Assembly: GCF_013409935.1 (NCBI RefSeq)
Contig: NZ_JACCCO010000002.1
Location: forward strand, 434,001-498,000
DNA length: 64,000 bases
Reading direction: 5' to 3'
Source: Streptosporangium sandarakinum
Lineage (GTDB): Bacteria > Actinomycetota > Actinomycetes > Streptosporangiales > Streptosporangiaceae
Part shown: in pieces, positions 34,094-42,701 of the stretch
Layout of the letters: each line of letters starts with the position of its first letter
Position numbering within the stretch: position 1 is the stretch's first letter
Notes under the pieces: generated by a model
Seen by the model: only the letters and a program-made list of their open reading frames with translations
Database searches by the model: none
Told to the model about the DNA's origin: nothing
Translations under genes and position numbers: made by a program

Positions 34094-35274
34094 AGATCAC
34101 CGTCGTGAGTCCGAGGGATCTCGGGGAGTCCGAGGCGTCACGGTGGCGCGAGCTCCAGAAGGCCTCTCCCAGCCTCGACAACCCCTTCCTGTCGGTGGAG
34201 TTCACCCAGGCCATGGGCCGGCTGCGCGACTACGTGCGGGTCGCCGTGATCGAGGACGGCGGGACCGTCGCCGGGTTCTTCCCCTACGAGCGGCACGGCC
34301 TGGGCGTCGGCAGGCCGCTGGGCGGCTTCCTGACCACCTGCCACGGGCTGATCTCCGTACCGGGCCTGCGGCTCGACTCCCGCGAGCTGCTGCGGGGCTG
34401 CGGGATCTCGGCCCTCGAGTTCGAGTACCTGGTCCCGGGCCAGCCGACGTTCGCCCCGTACGAGACGGACGTGCGGCCGGCCCCGCTCATGGATCTCCGC
34501 GGCGGCTTCGACGCCTACATCGAGCAGGTGCGCGCCCAGTCCGCCAAGAACTACAAGACGGTCCGCTACAAGGAGCGCAAGCTCGGCCGCGAGCAGGGCG
34601 AGATCCGCTTCGAGTACGACTCCGCCGACCCCGCGACGCTGCGCACGCTGCTCGACTGGAAGTCCGACCAGTACCGGCGTACCGGCCGCGTGGACCGTTT
34701 CGCCCAGCCGTGGATCGTCCGGCTCGTCGAGGAACTGCACGCCCGGCCGTCGGACGGCTTCGCCGGCGTCCTGACGATGCTCTACGCCGGTGACACTCCC
34801 GTCGCCGGGCACTTCGGCCTCCGTACGGAGACCACCCTCGTCGGGTGGTTCCCCGCCTACGACCCCGAGTACGCGCGGTACTCGCCCGGGATCATGCACC
34901 ACCTGCACATGGCCGAGCACGCCGCCGCGGCGGGCCTTGAGCAGGTGGACATGGGCAAGGGCGGGCGCGAGTACAAGGACTGGCTCAAGACCGGCTCCGT
35001 CATGGTCGCCGAGGCGCGCGTCTCGCGGCCGTCCCCCGTCGCGGCCGCCCAGTGGCTGCGCCGGGTACCGGTGAACCGGCTCCGCGCCGTCGTGGTGGAG
35101 AACCCCACGCTGTTCCGCGCGGCCGACCGGGTGCTCAAGAGCTACGGCCGGGCACGGTCGAGCCTCCAGGCGCGCCCCGCCCCGCGGGAGGCCGGCCTCG
35201 CGTCGCAGCCCGCCGCTCCGGAACGATCCGCCGCGCCGGAACGGCCCGCCCCGGAGTCGTCTCGGGCGCGCTGA
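34090..35274 (+). CDS. GNAT-fold acyltransferase, CelD/FemAB-like
   Basis: 394 residues; GTG 34090 overlaps the preceding stop by four bases. N-domain (NPFLSVEFTQAMGRL…VAGFFPYERHGLG) and C-domain (GFAGVLTMLYAGDTPVAGHFGLRTETTLVGWFPAYDPEY then SPGIMHHLHMAEHAAAAGLEQVDMGKG) match the CelD/BcsL and FemAB group of double-GNAT proteins, which transfer acyl or aminoacyl groups to envelope polysaccharides or lipid precursors. Residues 360-394 are Pro/Ala/Ser-rich. Cytosolic. In this locus it probably decorates the lipid-linked repeat unit. Confidence 0.85.
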   Translation: MKITVVSPRDLGESEASRWRELQKASPSLDNPFLSVEFTQAMGRLRDYVRVAVIEDGGTVAGFFPYERHGLGVGRPLGGFLTTCHGLISVPGLRLDSRELLRGCGISALEFEYLVPGQPTFAPYETDVRPAPLMDLRGGFDAYIEQVRAQSAKNYKTVRYKERKLGREQGEIRFEYDSADPATLRTLLDWKSDQYRRTGRVDRFAQPWIVRLVEELHARPSDGFAGVLTMLYAGDTPVAGHFGLRTETTLVGWFPAYDPEYARYSPGIMHHLHMAEHAAAAGLEQVDMGKGGREYKDWLKTGSVMVAEARVSRPSPVAAAQWLRRVPVNRLRAVVVENPTLFRAADRVLKSYGRARSSLQARPAPREAGLASQPAAPERSAAPERPAPESSRAR

Positions 35275-35409
35275 ACCTCCCGGCCCCCTTTTCCCCCCTC
35301 CAGCCCCTGTCCCTGTCCCCAACGCAAGGCTCCCTCTATCGAAGCCGCGCCGTTCTCATTTCCCGAGTGAGGGCGAGCGGGCGGAAGGACCAAAGGAACA
35401 TCCGTCATC

Positions 35410-36240
35410 ATGAACCCTGACACCGTCAGACAGAACTCCAAGCAGCTCGGCGTGCTGCGCTCGGTGCCGCCCATCGAGCGCTTCACCCCCATCACCCCGC
35501 ACGTCGCCGTCTCCCCGACCGTCAGCGTCGTCGTGCCCGCGATGAACGAGGCGGAGAACCTCCCACACGTCTTCGCCACGCTGCCGCAGTGGATCGACGA
35601 GATCGTCCTGGTGGACGGCAACTCGGTGGACGACACCGTCGCCGTGGCCCGGCGGCTGCGTCCCAACGTGAAGGTCGTCACCCAGCGCGGCAAGGGCAAG
35701 GGCGACGCGCTCTCGGCGGGCTTCGCCGCGTGCACCGGCGACATCATCGTGATGATCGACGCCGACGGCTCCACCGACGGCCGCGAGATCATCCAGTTCG
35801 TGGGCGCCCTGGTCACCGGCGCCGACTTCGTCAAGGGGTCGCGCTACGCCGCCGGCGGCGGCAGCGACGACCTGACCTTCAGCCGCCGGTTCGGCAACAC
35901 GGTCCTGACCACGCTGGTGAACTGGTTCTACGGCACCCGCTACACCGACCTGTGCTACGGCTACAACGCCTTCTGGGCCCGGCACCTGCCGGCCCTCGAC
36001 CTCGACTGCGAGGGTTTCGAGGTCGAGACGCTGATGAACATCCGCGCCGTCAAGGCCGGACTGCGCATCCAGGAGGTGCCCAGCCACGAGCGGTGCCGGA
36101 TCCACGGCCAGAGCAACCTGCACGTCGTCCGCGACGGCCTGCGCGTGCTGCGCACCATCCTGCGCGAGCGTTACCGGCGTCCGTCCGCCGCGCTGCCGGA
36201 GCCCGCGACCACCCCCGCGGCGGACCAGGGCGCGGCATAA
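35410..36240 (+). CDS. GT2 glycosyltransferase, polyprenyl-phosphate sugar synthase type (copy 2)
   Basis: 276 residues, close paralogue of the 13116 enzyme (shared blocks NLPHVFATLP, CTGDIIVMIDADGSTDG, GTRYTDLCYGYNAFW, FEVETLMNIRA). It has an extra ~38-residue N-terminus (MNPDTVRQNSKQLGVLRSVP…) of unknown role. The DADGSTD motif binds metal and nucleotide sugar. Probably makes the polyprenyl-phosphate-linked sugar that other enzymes of this locus use outside the membrane, or adds a sugar on the inner face. Followed two bases later by another GT2 gene. Confidence 0.92.
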   Translation: MNPDTVRQNSKQLGVLRSVPPIERFTPITPHVAVSPTVSVVVPAMNEAENLPHVFATLPQWIDEIVLVDGNSVDDTVAVARRLRPNVKVVTQRGKGKGDALSAGFAACTGDIIVMIDADGSTDGREIIQFVGALVTGADFVKGSRYAAGGGSDDLTFSRRFGNTVLTTLVNWFYGTRYTDLCYGYNAFWARHLPALDLDCEGFEVETLMNIRAVKAGLRIQEVPSHERCRIHGQSNLHVVRDGLRVLRTILRERYRRPSAALPEPATTPAADQGAA

Positions 36241-36242
36241 CC

Positions 36243-37184
36243 ATGAAGATCAGTGTCGTCATCTGCGTCTACACCGAGGACCGCTGGGAGGACATCCGGG
36301 CGGCCGTCCGGTCCGTACGGGACCAGCGGCGCACGCCGCACGAGATCATCCTCGTGGTCGACCACAATCCGGACCTGCATCTGAGACTCAAGCGGGAGTA
36401 TCCGGACGTGGTCGTGGTGGAGAACACGCACCAGAAGGGCCTGTCCGGTGGCAAGAACACCGGCGCGGAGATCGCCACCGGCGACGTCGTGGCCTATCTG
36501 GACGACGACGCGGTGGCGGAGCCTGGCTGGCTGGAGGCTTTGGAGGAGGGCTTCCAGACCCCGTCCGTCGTGGGGGTGGGCGGGCTGACCAGGCCTCTGT
36601 GGGCCACGGGGCGCCGCCCCCGCTGGTTCCCCGAGGAGTTCGACTGGACCGTGGGCTGCACCTACCGGGGCATGCCCACGGTCCGGGCGCCGATCCGCAA
36701 CGTCATGGGCGGCAACGCCGCCTTCCGCCGCGAGGTCGTCGGCGGGGTCGGCGGCTTCCACACCGGAATCGGCCGCAGCGTGCAGGGCCGTAAGAGCCGC
36801 CCGCTGGGCTGCGAGGAGACCGAGTTCTGCATCCGCCTGTCCCAGCGGCGTCCCGGCTCGGTGATGCTGTTCGAGCCGGGGGCGGTGATCGGCCACAAGG
36901 TCCCCGCCCCCCGGATGGGCTTCGCCTACTTCCGGTCGCGCTGCTACGCCGAGGGCCTGTCCAAGGCCCTGGTCGCCTCCAGCGTCGGCACCGAGGACGG
37001 GCTGTCGAGCGAGCGCAGCTACGCGACGAAGACGCTGCCCCTGGGGGTGCTGCGCGGCGTCGGCGCGGCGCTGCGGGGCGACCTCGCCGGTCTCGGCCGG
37101 GCCGGGGCGATCGTGGTCGGCCTGGCCTGGACCGCCTGGGGGTACGCCGTGGGCACCGCGCGGCTGAGGCTGGGACGGTCATGA
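36243..37184 (+). CDS. GT2 glycosyltransferase
   Basis: 313 residues; ATG 36243 two bases after the previous stop. GT-A fold: ISVVICVYTEDRWEDIRAAV, DDDAVAEPGWLEAL (canonical DDD metal motif), GGNAAFRREVVGGVGGFHTGIG and CEETEFCIRLSQRRPG (acceptor region with ED/EE). Likely an inverting transferase that extends the repeat unit at the cytosolic face. The C-terminal ~60 residues have one amphipathic/hydrophobic segment (GAIVVGLAWTAWGYAVGTA) that may attach it to the membrane. The stop is overlapped by the deacetylase start (ATGA). Confidence 0.92.
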   Translation: MKISVVICVYTEDRWEDIRAAVRSVRDQRRTPHEIILVVDHNPDLHLRLKREYPDVVVVENTHQKGLSGGKNTGAEIATGDVVAYLDDDAVAEPGWLEALEEGFQTPSVVGVGGLTRPLWATGRRPRWFPEEFDWTVGCTYRGMPTVRAPIRNVMGGNAAFRREVVGGVGGFHTGIGRSVQGRKSRPLGCEETEFCIRLSQRRPGSVMLFEPGAVIGHKVPAPRMGFAYFRSRCYAEGLSKALVASSVGTEDGLSSERSYATKTLPLGVLRGVGAALRGDLAGLGRAGAIVVGLAWTAWGYAVGTARLRLGRS

Positions 37185-38005
37185 CCGGCGTTCCGATCCT
37201 GATGTACCACTCGGTGAGCGACACCCCGAACGACGAGACCCGGCCGCTGGCCGTCTCGCCGCGGCGCTTCGCCGAGCAGCTCGGTCTGCTGCGCGACCGG
37301 GGCTTCACCCCGATGACGCTGTCGGACCTGGTCGCGGGAGTGCACCGGACCGGGAAGCTGCCGGCCAAGCCGGTGGCGATCACCTTCGACGACGGCTACG
37401 CCGACTTCCACAGCGAGGCGCTGCCGGTCCTCGACCGGTTCGGCTACCCGGCCACGGTCTTCGTGACCAGCGGCTGGATCCAGGACGCCGGCCCCGACGA
37501 GGCCGGGCGCAGGCTGGCTCCGATGCTGACCTGGAGCCAGGTCCGCGAGGCCGTCTCCTGCGGCATCGAGATCGGCGGGCACAGCCACAGCCACCCGCAG
37601 CTCGACCAGCTCCCCGACGCCGAGCTCCGCAACGAGCTACGCACCAACAGGGCCCTCCTGGAGGACCAGATCGACCGCCCGGTGGCCACGATGGCCTACC
37701 CCTACGGCTACTCCAGCGCGCGGGTGCGCCGGGAGGTGCGCCGGGCCGGGTACTGGACCGCCTGTGCGGTGGCGAACGACGCCTTCGAGGAAGGCGACGA
37801 GATGCTCACGATCCCCCGCCTGACGGTCACCGAGCGGACGTCCATGACGAAGTTCGCCAGGGCCGTCGAGGGAGAGGGGATCCCGCTGCTCTATCTGCGG
37901 GAGCGGGCCCTCACCAAGGGCTACGCGCTGGTGCGCCGCGCGCGCTACGGGTTGCGCCAGGTCTCGACGATGTACACGCGGGGGCGGGTAACGGCAGGTG
38001 AGTGA
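37181..38005 (+). CDS. NodB-type polysaccharide deacetylase
   Basis: 274 residues; coupled to the GT2 gene by ATGA. NodB motifs: MYHSVSD, TFDDGYADF (metal-binding DD), GHSHSHPQL (H-x3-H), MAYPYGY and LTIPRL. No signal peptide, so it probably acts in the cytosol on a lipid-linked N-acetylated sugar rather than on secreted polymer; alternatively a non-classical anchor. C-terminus ends in an Arg-rich helix. The 8-base overlap with the flippase gene supports one transcriptional unit. Confidence 0.92.
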   Translation: MTGVPILMYHSVSDTPNDETRPLAVSPRRFAEQLGLLRDRGFTPMTLSDLVAGVHRTGKLPAKPVAITFDDGYADFHSEALPVLDRFGYPATVFVTSGWIQDAGPDEAGRRLAPMLTWSQVREAVSCGIEIGGHSHSHPQLDQLPDAELRNELRTNRALLEDQIDRPVATMAYPYGYSSARVRREVRRAGYWTACAVANDAFEEGDEMLTIPRLTVTERTSMTKFARAVEGEGIPLLYLRERALTKGYALVRRARYGLRQVSTMYTRGRVTAGE

Positions 38006-40142
38006 CACGAGTCTCTCCGGCGGGACGACGGGGACCCGGGCGACGCGGGGCGGACCGCTGAAGAACCTGTGGAGCCGTCTTCCCAAGGACCTCAACGATC
38101 CCCTGCTGCGCAACGCCTACTCGCTGATCGTCAACGCGGGCGCCGCGGGCGCCCTGGGGCTCGCCTACTGGACGGTGGCCGCGCGGTTCTACGACGAGGG
38201 CGACTACGGCCGCTCCTTCGCGCTCATCGCCGCGATGCGCCTGCTCGCCGCGATGACCGCGTTCGGGTTCGTCGGCGCGCTGACCCGGTTCCTGCCCGAG
38301 GGCGGGCGGGCGACCGGGCGGCTCGTCGGCGCCGCCTACCTCGTGGGCGGCGGCGCGGCCGCCCTGGCCACCGGCTTCTTCCTGACCACGCTCGACCAGT
38401 GGGGTTCCAACTACGGGAGCCTGCACGGGATCGGCACGGCCGGGTGGTTCCTGCTCTCGGTCGTCCTGTGGTCGGTCTTCACCCTCCAGGACGTGGTGCT
38501 CACCACGCTGGGCAAGGCCACCTGGGTGCCGCTGATCGGGGTGGGCGTCGGAATCGCCAAGATCGTCCTGGTGGCGGTGCTGGCCCCGATCTTCCCCGGC
38601 ACCGGGATCTTCCTGGCCTGGACGATCCCGGTGGCGTTCACCGTCGTGCCGATCAGCATCGCGATCTTCGGCAGGCTGTCCCCGCTGGCCGCCGCCCGGG
38701 GCGCCCACCGCACCCCGCCCCGCCCGCGCCGCATCGGCCGCTTCCTCGCCGGGGACTTCCCCGGAACGCTGCTCACCCTCATCAGCGTCTACCTCATGCC
38801 GGTGATCGTGTCCGGCGGCGTCAACGCGGAGATGGCCGGATACTACGGCGCGGCCGTCACACTCGTCGGCGTCTTCGACATGCTCGCCCTCAACATGGCC
38901 ATCTCGCTGACCATCGAGGGCTCCGGCGACCCCTCGCTGCTGGCCGGCAAGTGCCGCCTCGCGCTGCGGCGGACCCTGATGCTGCTGGTCCCGGTGGTCA
39001 CCGTGACCGCGCTGAGCGCGCCGCTCATCCTGCGCCTGGGCTGGGGCGCCGCCTACGCCGAGCACGGGGCGGCGGTGATGCGGCTGCTGGCCCTCGCGTG
39101 CCTGCCGCACGCGGTGATCGAGATCTACCTCGGCGTGCTCCGCGCGCGCAGCCGGGTGCGGACGCTCCTGATGCTCCAGGCGCTCCTGTGCGTCCTGGTC
39201 GTGGGGCTGTCGTTCGTCTTCTTCCGGCTCTACGGCATCACCGGCGTGGGCTTCGGCACGCTGACCGCCCAGCTGGTCGTGGTGGCCATCGTCGCGCCCG
39301 GCCTGGTCTCCGTGCTGCGCGCGGCGCCGCGGGCCCCGGCCGCGGAGGCCGAGCTCTCACCGGACGAGACCCCGACCCTGGTCATGATGATCGTGGACGC
39401 CCAGCCCACCGTGGCGACCGTGGCGTCGGCCGCCCACGACCCGGGACGGGCCGCCGGACGGGAGGCGGCGCCCGCACGGCCCCGCATGCCCCTGGTGGTG
39501 CGGGCCAGGGCCTGGCTGCCGCCGCTGATCACCGCCGAGGGGCTGGCCGTGGCCGCGCTGGCCGCCCTGGCCGGCGGCGCCCTGTCGTTCCCGTCCACCA
39601 CCGCGGCCGTCGCGGCCGCCGGGCTGGTGATCGTGGCCTTCGCCGCCGAACTGCTGATGAACCGCCGCCGTCCGGTGCTGTGGACGCAGCTCGTCGCGGT
39701 CGCGGTGTGCCTGAACGCCACGGCGGCGCAGACCGGCCCGGCCGCGGAGCTCGCCGGCCGGGTGACGCGCATCATGACCACCGGCGAGGCCACGGGCGGC
39801 GACCTGCTGCTGGCCCTGCCGGCCTTCCTGGCGCGCGCCCTGGGCCTGACCGACCCCACCTGGCTGCTGGCGTGGGCGCCGGCCGCCTTCGCCGTGGCCG
39901 CGCTGGCCCCGGCGGCGCTGGCCGTACGGACGATCCGTCCGGGCGGGCGGCTGCGCTGGCCCGCGGTGATGCTGGTGACGATCGTCTTCCGGCTCGTCTC
40001 GGCGGGTTCCCCGCAGGTGGCCCTGGCCGTCCTGCTCGGCCTGTGCGCCGCCGCGCTGGCGCTGGTGCCGGCGCGCAGGACCCGGCGCGGGCCCGAGCCG
40101 GCCGTCTCCGCGACGGACGAGACCCTGAGAACGGCGGCCTGA
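37998..40142 (+). CDS. Wzx-type polysaccharide flippase with additional membrane domain
   Basis: 714 residues; GTG 37998, 8-base overlap with the deacetylase gene. Residues ~30-445 form a MATE/MOP-type flippase with about twelve helices (LIVNAGAAGALGLAYWTVAARF; FGFVGALTRFLPEGGRATGRLVG; GVNAEMAGYYGAAVTLVG). After a ~55-residue Pro/Ala linker, residues ~505-695 add five or six more helices (ITAEGLAVAALAALAGGAL…) not found in ordinary Wzx proteins. The first part should flip lipid-linked repeat units; the second part is unassigned. Confidence 0.88.
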   Translation: MSDTSLSGGTTGTRATRGGPLKNLWSRLPKDLNDPLLRNAYSLIVNAGAAGALGLAYWTVAARFYDEGDYGRSFALIAAMRLLAAMTAFGFVGALTRFLPEGGRATGRLVGAAYLVGGGAAALATGFFLTTLDQWGSNYGSLHGIGTAGWFLLSVVLWSVFTLQDVVLTTLGKATWVPLIGVGVGIAKIVLVAVLAPIFPGTGIFLAWTIPVAFTVVPISIAIFGRLSPLAAARGAHRTPPRPRRIGRFLAGDFPGTLLTLISVYLMPVIVSGGVNAEMAGYYGAAVTLVGVFDMLALNMAISLTIEGSGDPSLLAGKCRLALRRTLMLLVPVVTVTALSAPLILRLGWGAAYAEHGAAVMRLLALACLPHAVIEIYLGVLRARSRVRTLLMLQALLCVLVVGLSFVFFRLYGITGVGFGTLTAQLVVVAIVAPGLVSVLRAAPRAPAAEAELSPDETPTLVMMIVDAQPTVATVASAAHDPGRAAGREAAPARPRMPLVVRARAWLPPLITAEGLAVAALAALAGGALSFPSTTAAVAAAGLVIVAFAAELLMNRRRPVLWTQLVAVAVCLNATAAQTGPAAELAGRVTRIMTTGEATGGDLLLALPAFLARALGLTDPTWLLAWAPAAFAVAALAPAALAVRTIRPGGRLRWPAVMLVTIVFRLVSAGSPQVALAVLLGLCAAALALVPARRTRRGPEPAVSATDETLRTAA

Positions 40143-40214
40143 ACCGCCTAGACTGCCGCCGCGGGGCTCGACCTGCGTCCCCCCACGGCTCAAGCTCCAG
40201 CGAAAGGACCCATC

Positions 40215-41123
40215 GTGAACGACTGGCCGGCGGTCACCGCAGTCATTCCCACCCGTAACCGCCCGGACATGCTCCGGGAGACGATCGGCTCGATCCTCGG
40301 CCAGGACTACCCGGGCGACGTGACCTGTATCGCGGTGTTCGACCAGAGCGACCCGGACGAGTCGTTCGTGTCCGACACCCCGGGCCGCCGCGTGCTGGTC
40401 ACCCCGAACAAGCGGCAGCCGGGGATCGCCGGAGCCCGCAACACCGGCAGTCTCATGGCCGACAGCGAGCTGGTCGCCTTCTGCGACGACACCGACCTGT
40501 GGCTGCCGCACAAGCTCCGCGCCCAGGTGGCCGCGCTCGGCGACGGGCACTTCGTGACGTGCGGGGTCGAGCTGTTCAACGACCGCGTCTCCTACCCCAG
40601 GTCGATCCCCCTGACGTCGGTGACCCTGCGCGACCTGCTGAACAAGCAGCTCCCCACGATGCACCCCTCGACCTACCTGATGCGGCGCGAGGCGCTGGTG
40701 AACGGCTTCGGGCTGGTCAGCGAGGAGCTGCCCGGCGGCTACGGCGAGGACTACGAGCTGCTGCTCCGCGCCGCCAAGATGGGGCCGATCGCCAACCTCA
40801 CCGAGGTCGGGACGCGGCTGCGGATGCACAACTCCTCCTATTTCTCCATCGTCGACACCAGCGCGACCATCTCCGAGGCACTGCGCTGGATGCTGGACCG
40901 GTATCCGGAGTTCTCCGGGGCGGGCGGCTACGCGCAGCTCGCCGGGAAGATCGCCTTCGCCGAGGCGTCCCTGGGCCACTCGTCGCAGGCGCTGCGCTGG
41001 ATCGGCCGCACCGTCCGCAAGCGTCCCTGGGAGCCGCGTGCCTACCTCGCGCTGGCCGTGACCGCCGGGGTGCCCGCCGACGCGATCGTGAGCCGGCTGC
41101 AGCGGATCGGCCGCGGCATCTGA
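40215..41123 (+). CDS. GT2 glycosyltransferase
   Basis: 302 residues; GTG 40215 with AAAGGA eight bases upstream. N-terminus VTAVIPTRNRPDMLRETIGSIL; CDDTDLWLPHKL is the metal site region (DDTD, close to the standard DDD); GGYGEDYELLLRAAK is the catalytic-base segment. No membrane helix. A fourth glycosyltransferase domain of the locus, probably adding a side or backbone residue to the repeat unit. Confidence 0.92.
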   Translation: MNDWPAVTAVIPTRNRPDMLRETIGSILGQDYPGDVTCIAVFDQSDPDESFVSDTPGRRVLVTPNKRQPGIAGARNTGSLMADSELVAFCDDTDLWLPHKLRAQVAALGDGHFVTCGVELFNDRVSYPRSIPLTSVTLRDLLNKQLPTMHPSTYLMRREALVNGFGLVSEELPGGYGEDYELLLRAAKMGPIANLTEVGTRLRMHNSSYFSIVDTSATISEALRWMLDRYPEFSGAGGYAQLAGKIAFAEASLGHSSQALRWIGRTVRKRPWEPRAYLALAVTAGVPADAIVSRLQRIGRGI

Positions 41124-41199
41124 CGGACGCGGGCCCCGCGACGGCGGGCTCGCGTCCACGGTGGGACCGGAGCACCCCCCGGCGGAATCCGGCGGAATC

Positions 41200-41401
41200 C
41201 GTGGGTTCACGGATTCACAGGAAACCGTAAGAAACGGCCAGAACGGCGATCACCTGCGGCTAAGCACATTTCCTTATGCTCGCCATAACAACGGACGAGC
41301 ATGATCTCATATAAAAATCAATTAAAACTCGAACGACCCGGAAAGCCGCGCTCTATGTTGATCATCACCGGTCCACCGGCCTCACCCACTCGGACGGATT
41401 C
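41200..41401. other. AT-rich regulatory region upstream of GH26-like gene
   Basis: From about 41265 to 41345 the DNA is markedly AT-rich (CATATAAAAATCAATTAAAA near 41309-41328). It includes the inverted repeat ATGCTCG (41276-41282) / CGAGCAT (41296-41302). This is the longest spacer within the polysaccharide locus and probably carries an internal promoter for the GH26-like gene and the polymerase gene. No ORF. Confidence 0.6.
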
Positions 41402-42529
41402 ATGATCCAGCCTGGAAACAGAAAGCGCGCCGGAGCCGCGGCGAAGTCCCCGGCCTCACGGTGGCTGCTCGTCACCCTGGCCGTCGTCCTCGTGGTCGCG
41501 GCGGGCGTCTACGCGCTCGTCTCCAGGGGCGGCGGGAGCAACGAGACCGCCGCGCCCCCTCCTCCCCCGACGATCCCCGGGGAGAGCACCCCGCCCGCCT
41601 CGTGCGCCCCCACCGACAAGCTCGTGCCGCCCTGCGGGGCCTGGTGGGGCATGCACGTGCCGGTGTCCAGCGACGCCGAGCTCGTCTCGGGCGTGGAGGG
41701 CATCGAGAAGCAGATCGGCCGCAAGCTGGACGTCACTATCAGCTACCACGACATGTCCGACAGTGAGGCGGGGCGGTTCTTCCGGGAGGGCGAGGTCGCG
41801 CTGAGCTCCGACCGCATCACGTTCCTCGGCTGGGAGTCGTCGATCTGGAGCGACAACCTCGACATCCCCTGGCGGGAGATCGCGGCCGGATACTACGACC
41901 AGGCCATCACCGACCAGGCCGCCCGGGTCAAGGAGTACGGCAAGCCCGTCCTGGTCGGCTTCGACGGCGAGAAGGACCGCGACGAGACCGGCCAGGACCC
42001 GAAGGACTACATCGCGGCCTACAAGCGCATCGTCGACGGCTTCCGCCGGGAGGGCGCGACCAACGCCGTCTGGGTCTGGGGCGTCACCGGCTACTACCCG
42101 TTCCGCGACCGGTGGAAGGCGTACTACCCGGGCGACGAGTACGTCGACTGGATCAGCTACGACCCCTACAACTTCGCCTCCTGCCGCAACGCCTCCTGGC
42201 AGAACTTCGAGGAGACCGTGAGGCCGACCTACGACTGGTTCCAGGAGAACGGCTTCGCGGGCAAGCCGATGATGCTGGCCGAGTACGGCACCGAGAGCGA
42301 CAAGGGCGACTCCTCGGCACGGGCCGACTGGTACCGCGACATCCCGAATGTGGCGAAGACCATGCCCAACCTCAAGGCGTTCATCCAGTGGAACAACGTC
42401 GACGGCGACTCCTGTGACTTCCGGCTGACCGGTTCCGGTGTCATGGAGGCGTTCGCCGAGGCCGGCCGGGACCCCTACTTCAAGCAGCCGGGCGCGGCCC
42501 AGGGCGACGCGGCGCAGGCCACGGGCTGA
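41402..42529 (+). CDS. membrane-anchored GH26-like glycoside hydrolase
   Basis: 375 residues. Basic N-terminus, one membrane helix (about 19-41), Pro/Ser linker and an extracytoplasmic TIM-barrel-like domain from ~75. Features shared with GH26: VWVWGVTGYYPFRDRWKAYYPGDEYVDWISYDPYN and the nucleophile segment MLAEYGTESD. In GH26 mannanases the acid/base lies in an RP-x-HE segment; here the corresponding strand reads PVLVGFDGEKDRDE, so the acid/base would be this Glu or another residue. Likely processes or remodels the surface polymer made by the locus. Confidence 0.82.
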   Translation: MIQPGNRKRAGAAAKSPASRWLLVTLAVVLVVAAGVYALVSRGGGSNETAAPPPPPTIPGESTPPASCAPTDKLVPPCGAWWGMHVPVSSDAELVSGVEGIEKQIGRKLDVTISYHDMSDSEAGRFFREGEVALSSDRITFLGWESSIWSDNLDIPWREIAAGYYDQAITDQAARVKEYGKPVLVGFDGEKDRDETGQDPKDYIAAYKRIVDGFRREGATNAVWVWGVTGYYPFRDRWKAYYPGDEYVDWISYDPYNFASCRNASWQNFEETVRPTYDWFQENGFAGKPMMLAEYGTESDKGDSSARADWYRDIPNVAKTMPNLKAFIQWNNVDGDSCDFRLTGSGVMEAFAEAGRDPYFKQPGAAQGDAAQATG

Positions 42530-42534
42530 GCGGA

Positions 42535-42576
42535 CGGCATACCCCGTCCTGGTCGCCCCCGGACGGCGGTATGCCG
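42535..42576 (+). terminator. hairpin after GH26-like gene
   Basis: CGGCATACC (42535-42543) pairs with GGTATGCCG (42568-42576), extended inside by CCGTCC / GGACGG with one bulged base. It begins six bases after the stop and separates the GH26 gene from the polymerase gene. Confidence 0.7.
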
Positions 42577-42701
42577 GGAATGGGGTGGATCCCGGCGGAA
42601 CACGCCAGGCGGGAGTCCCGGCCGACACGCACGGAGAAGAATCCGCGCGGAGTAAAGTCGTGGTCTGGCATTGACATGGCGGGGACCGGGAAAGGGCGAG
42701 C

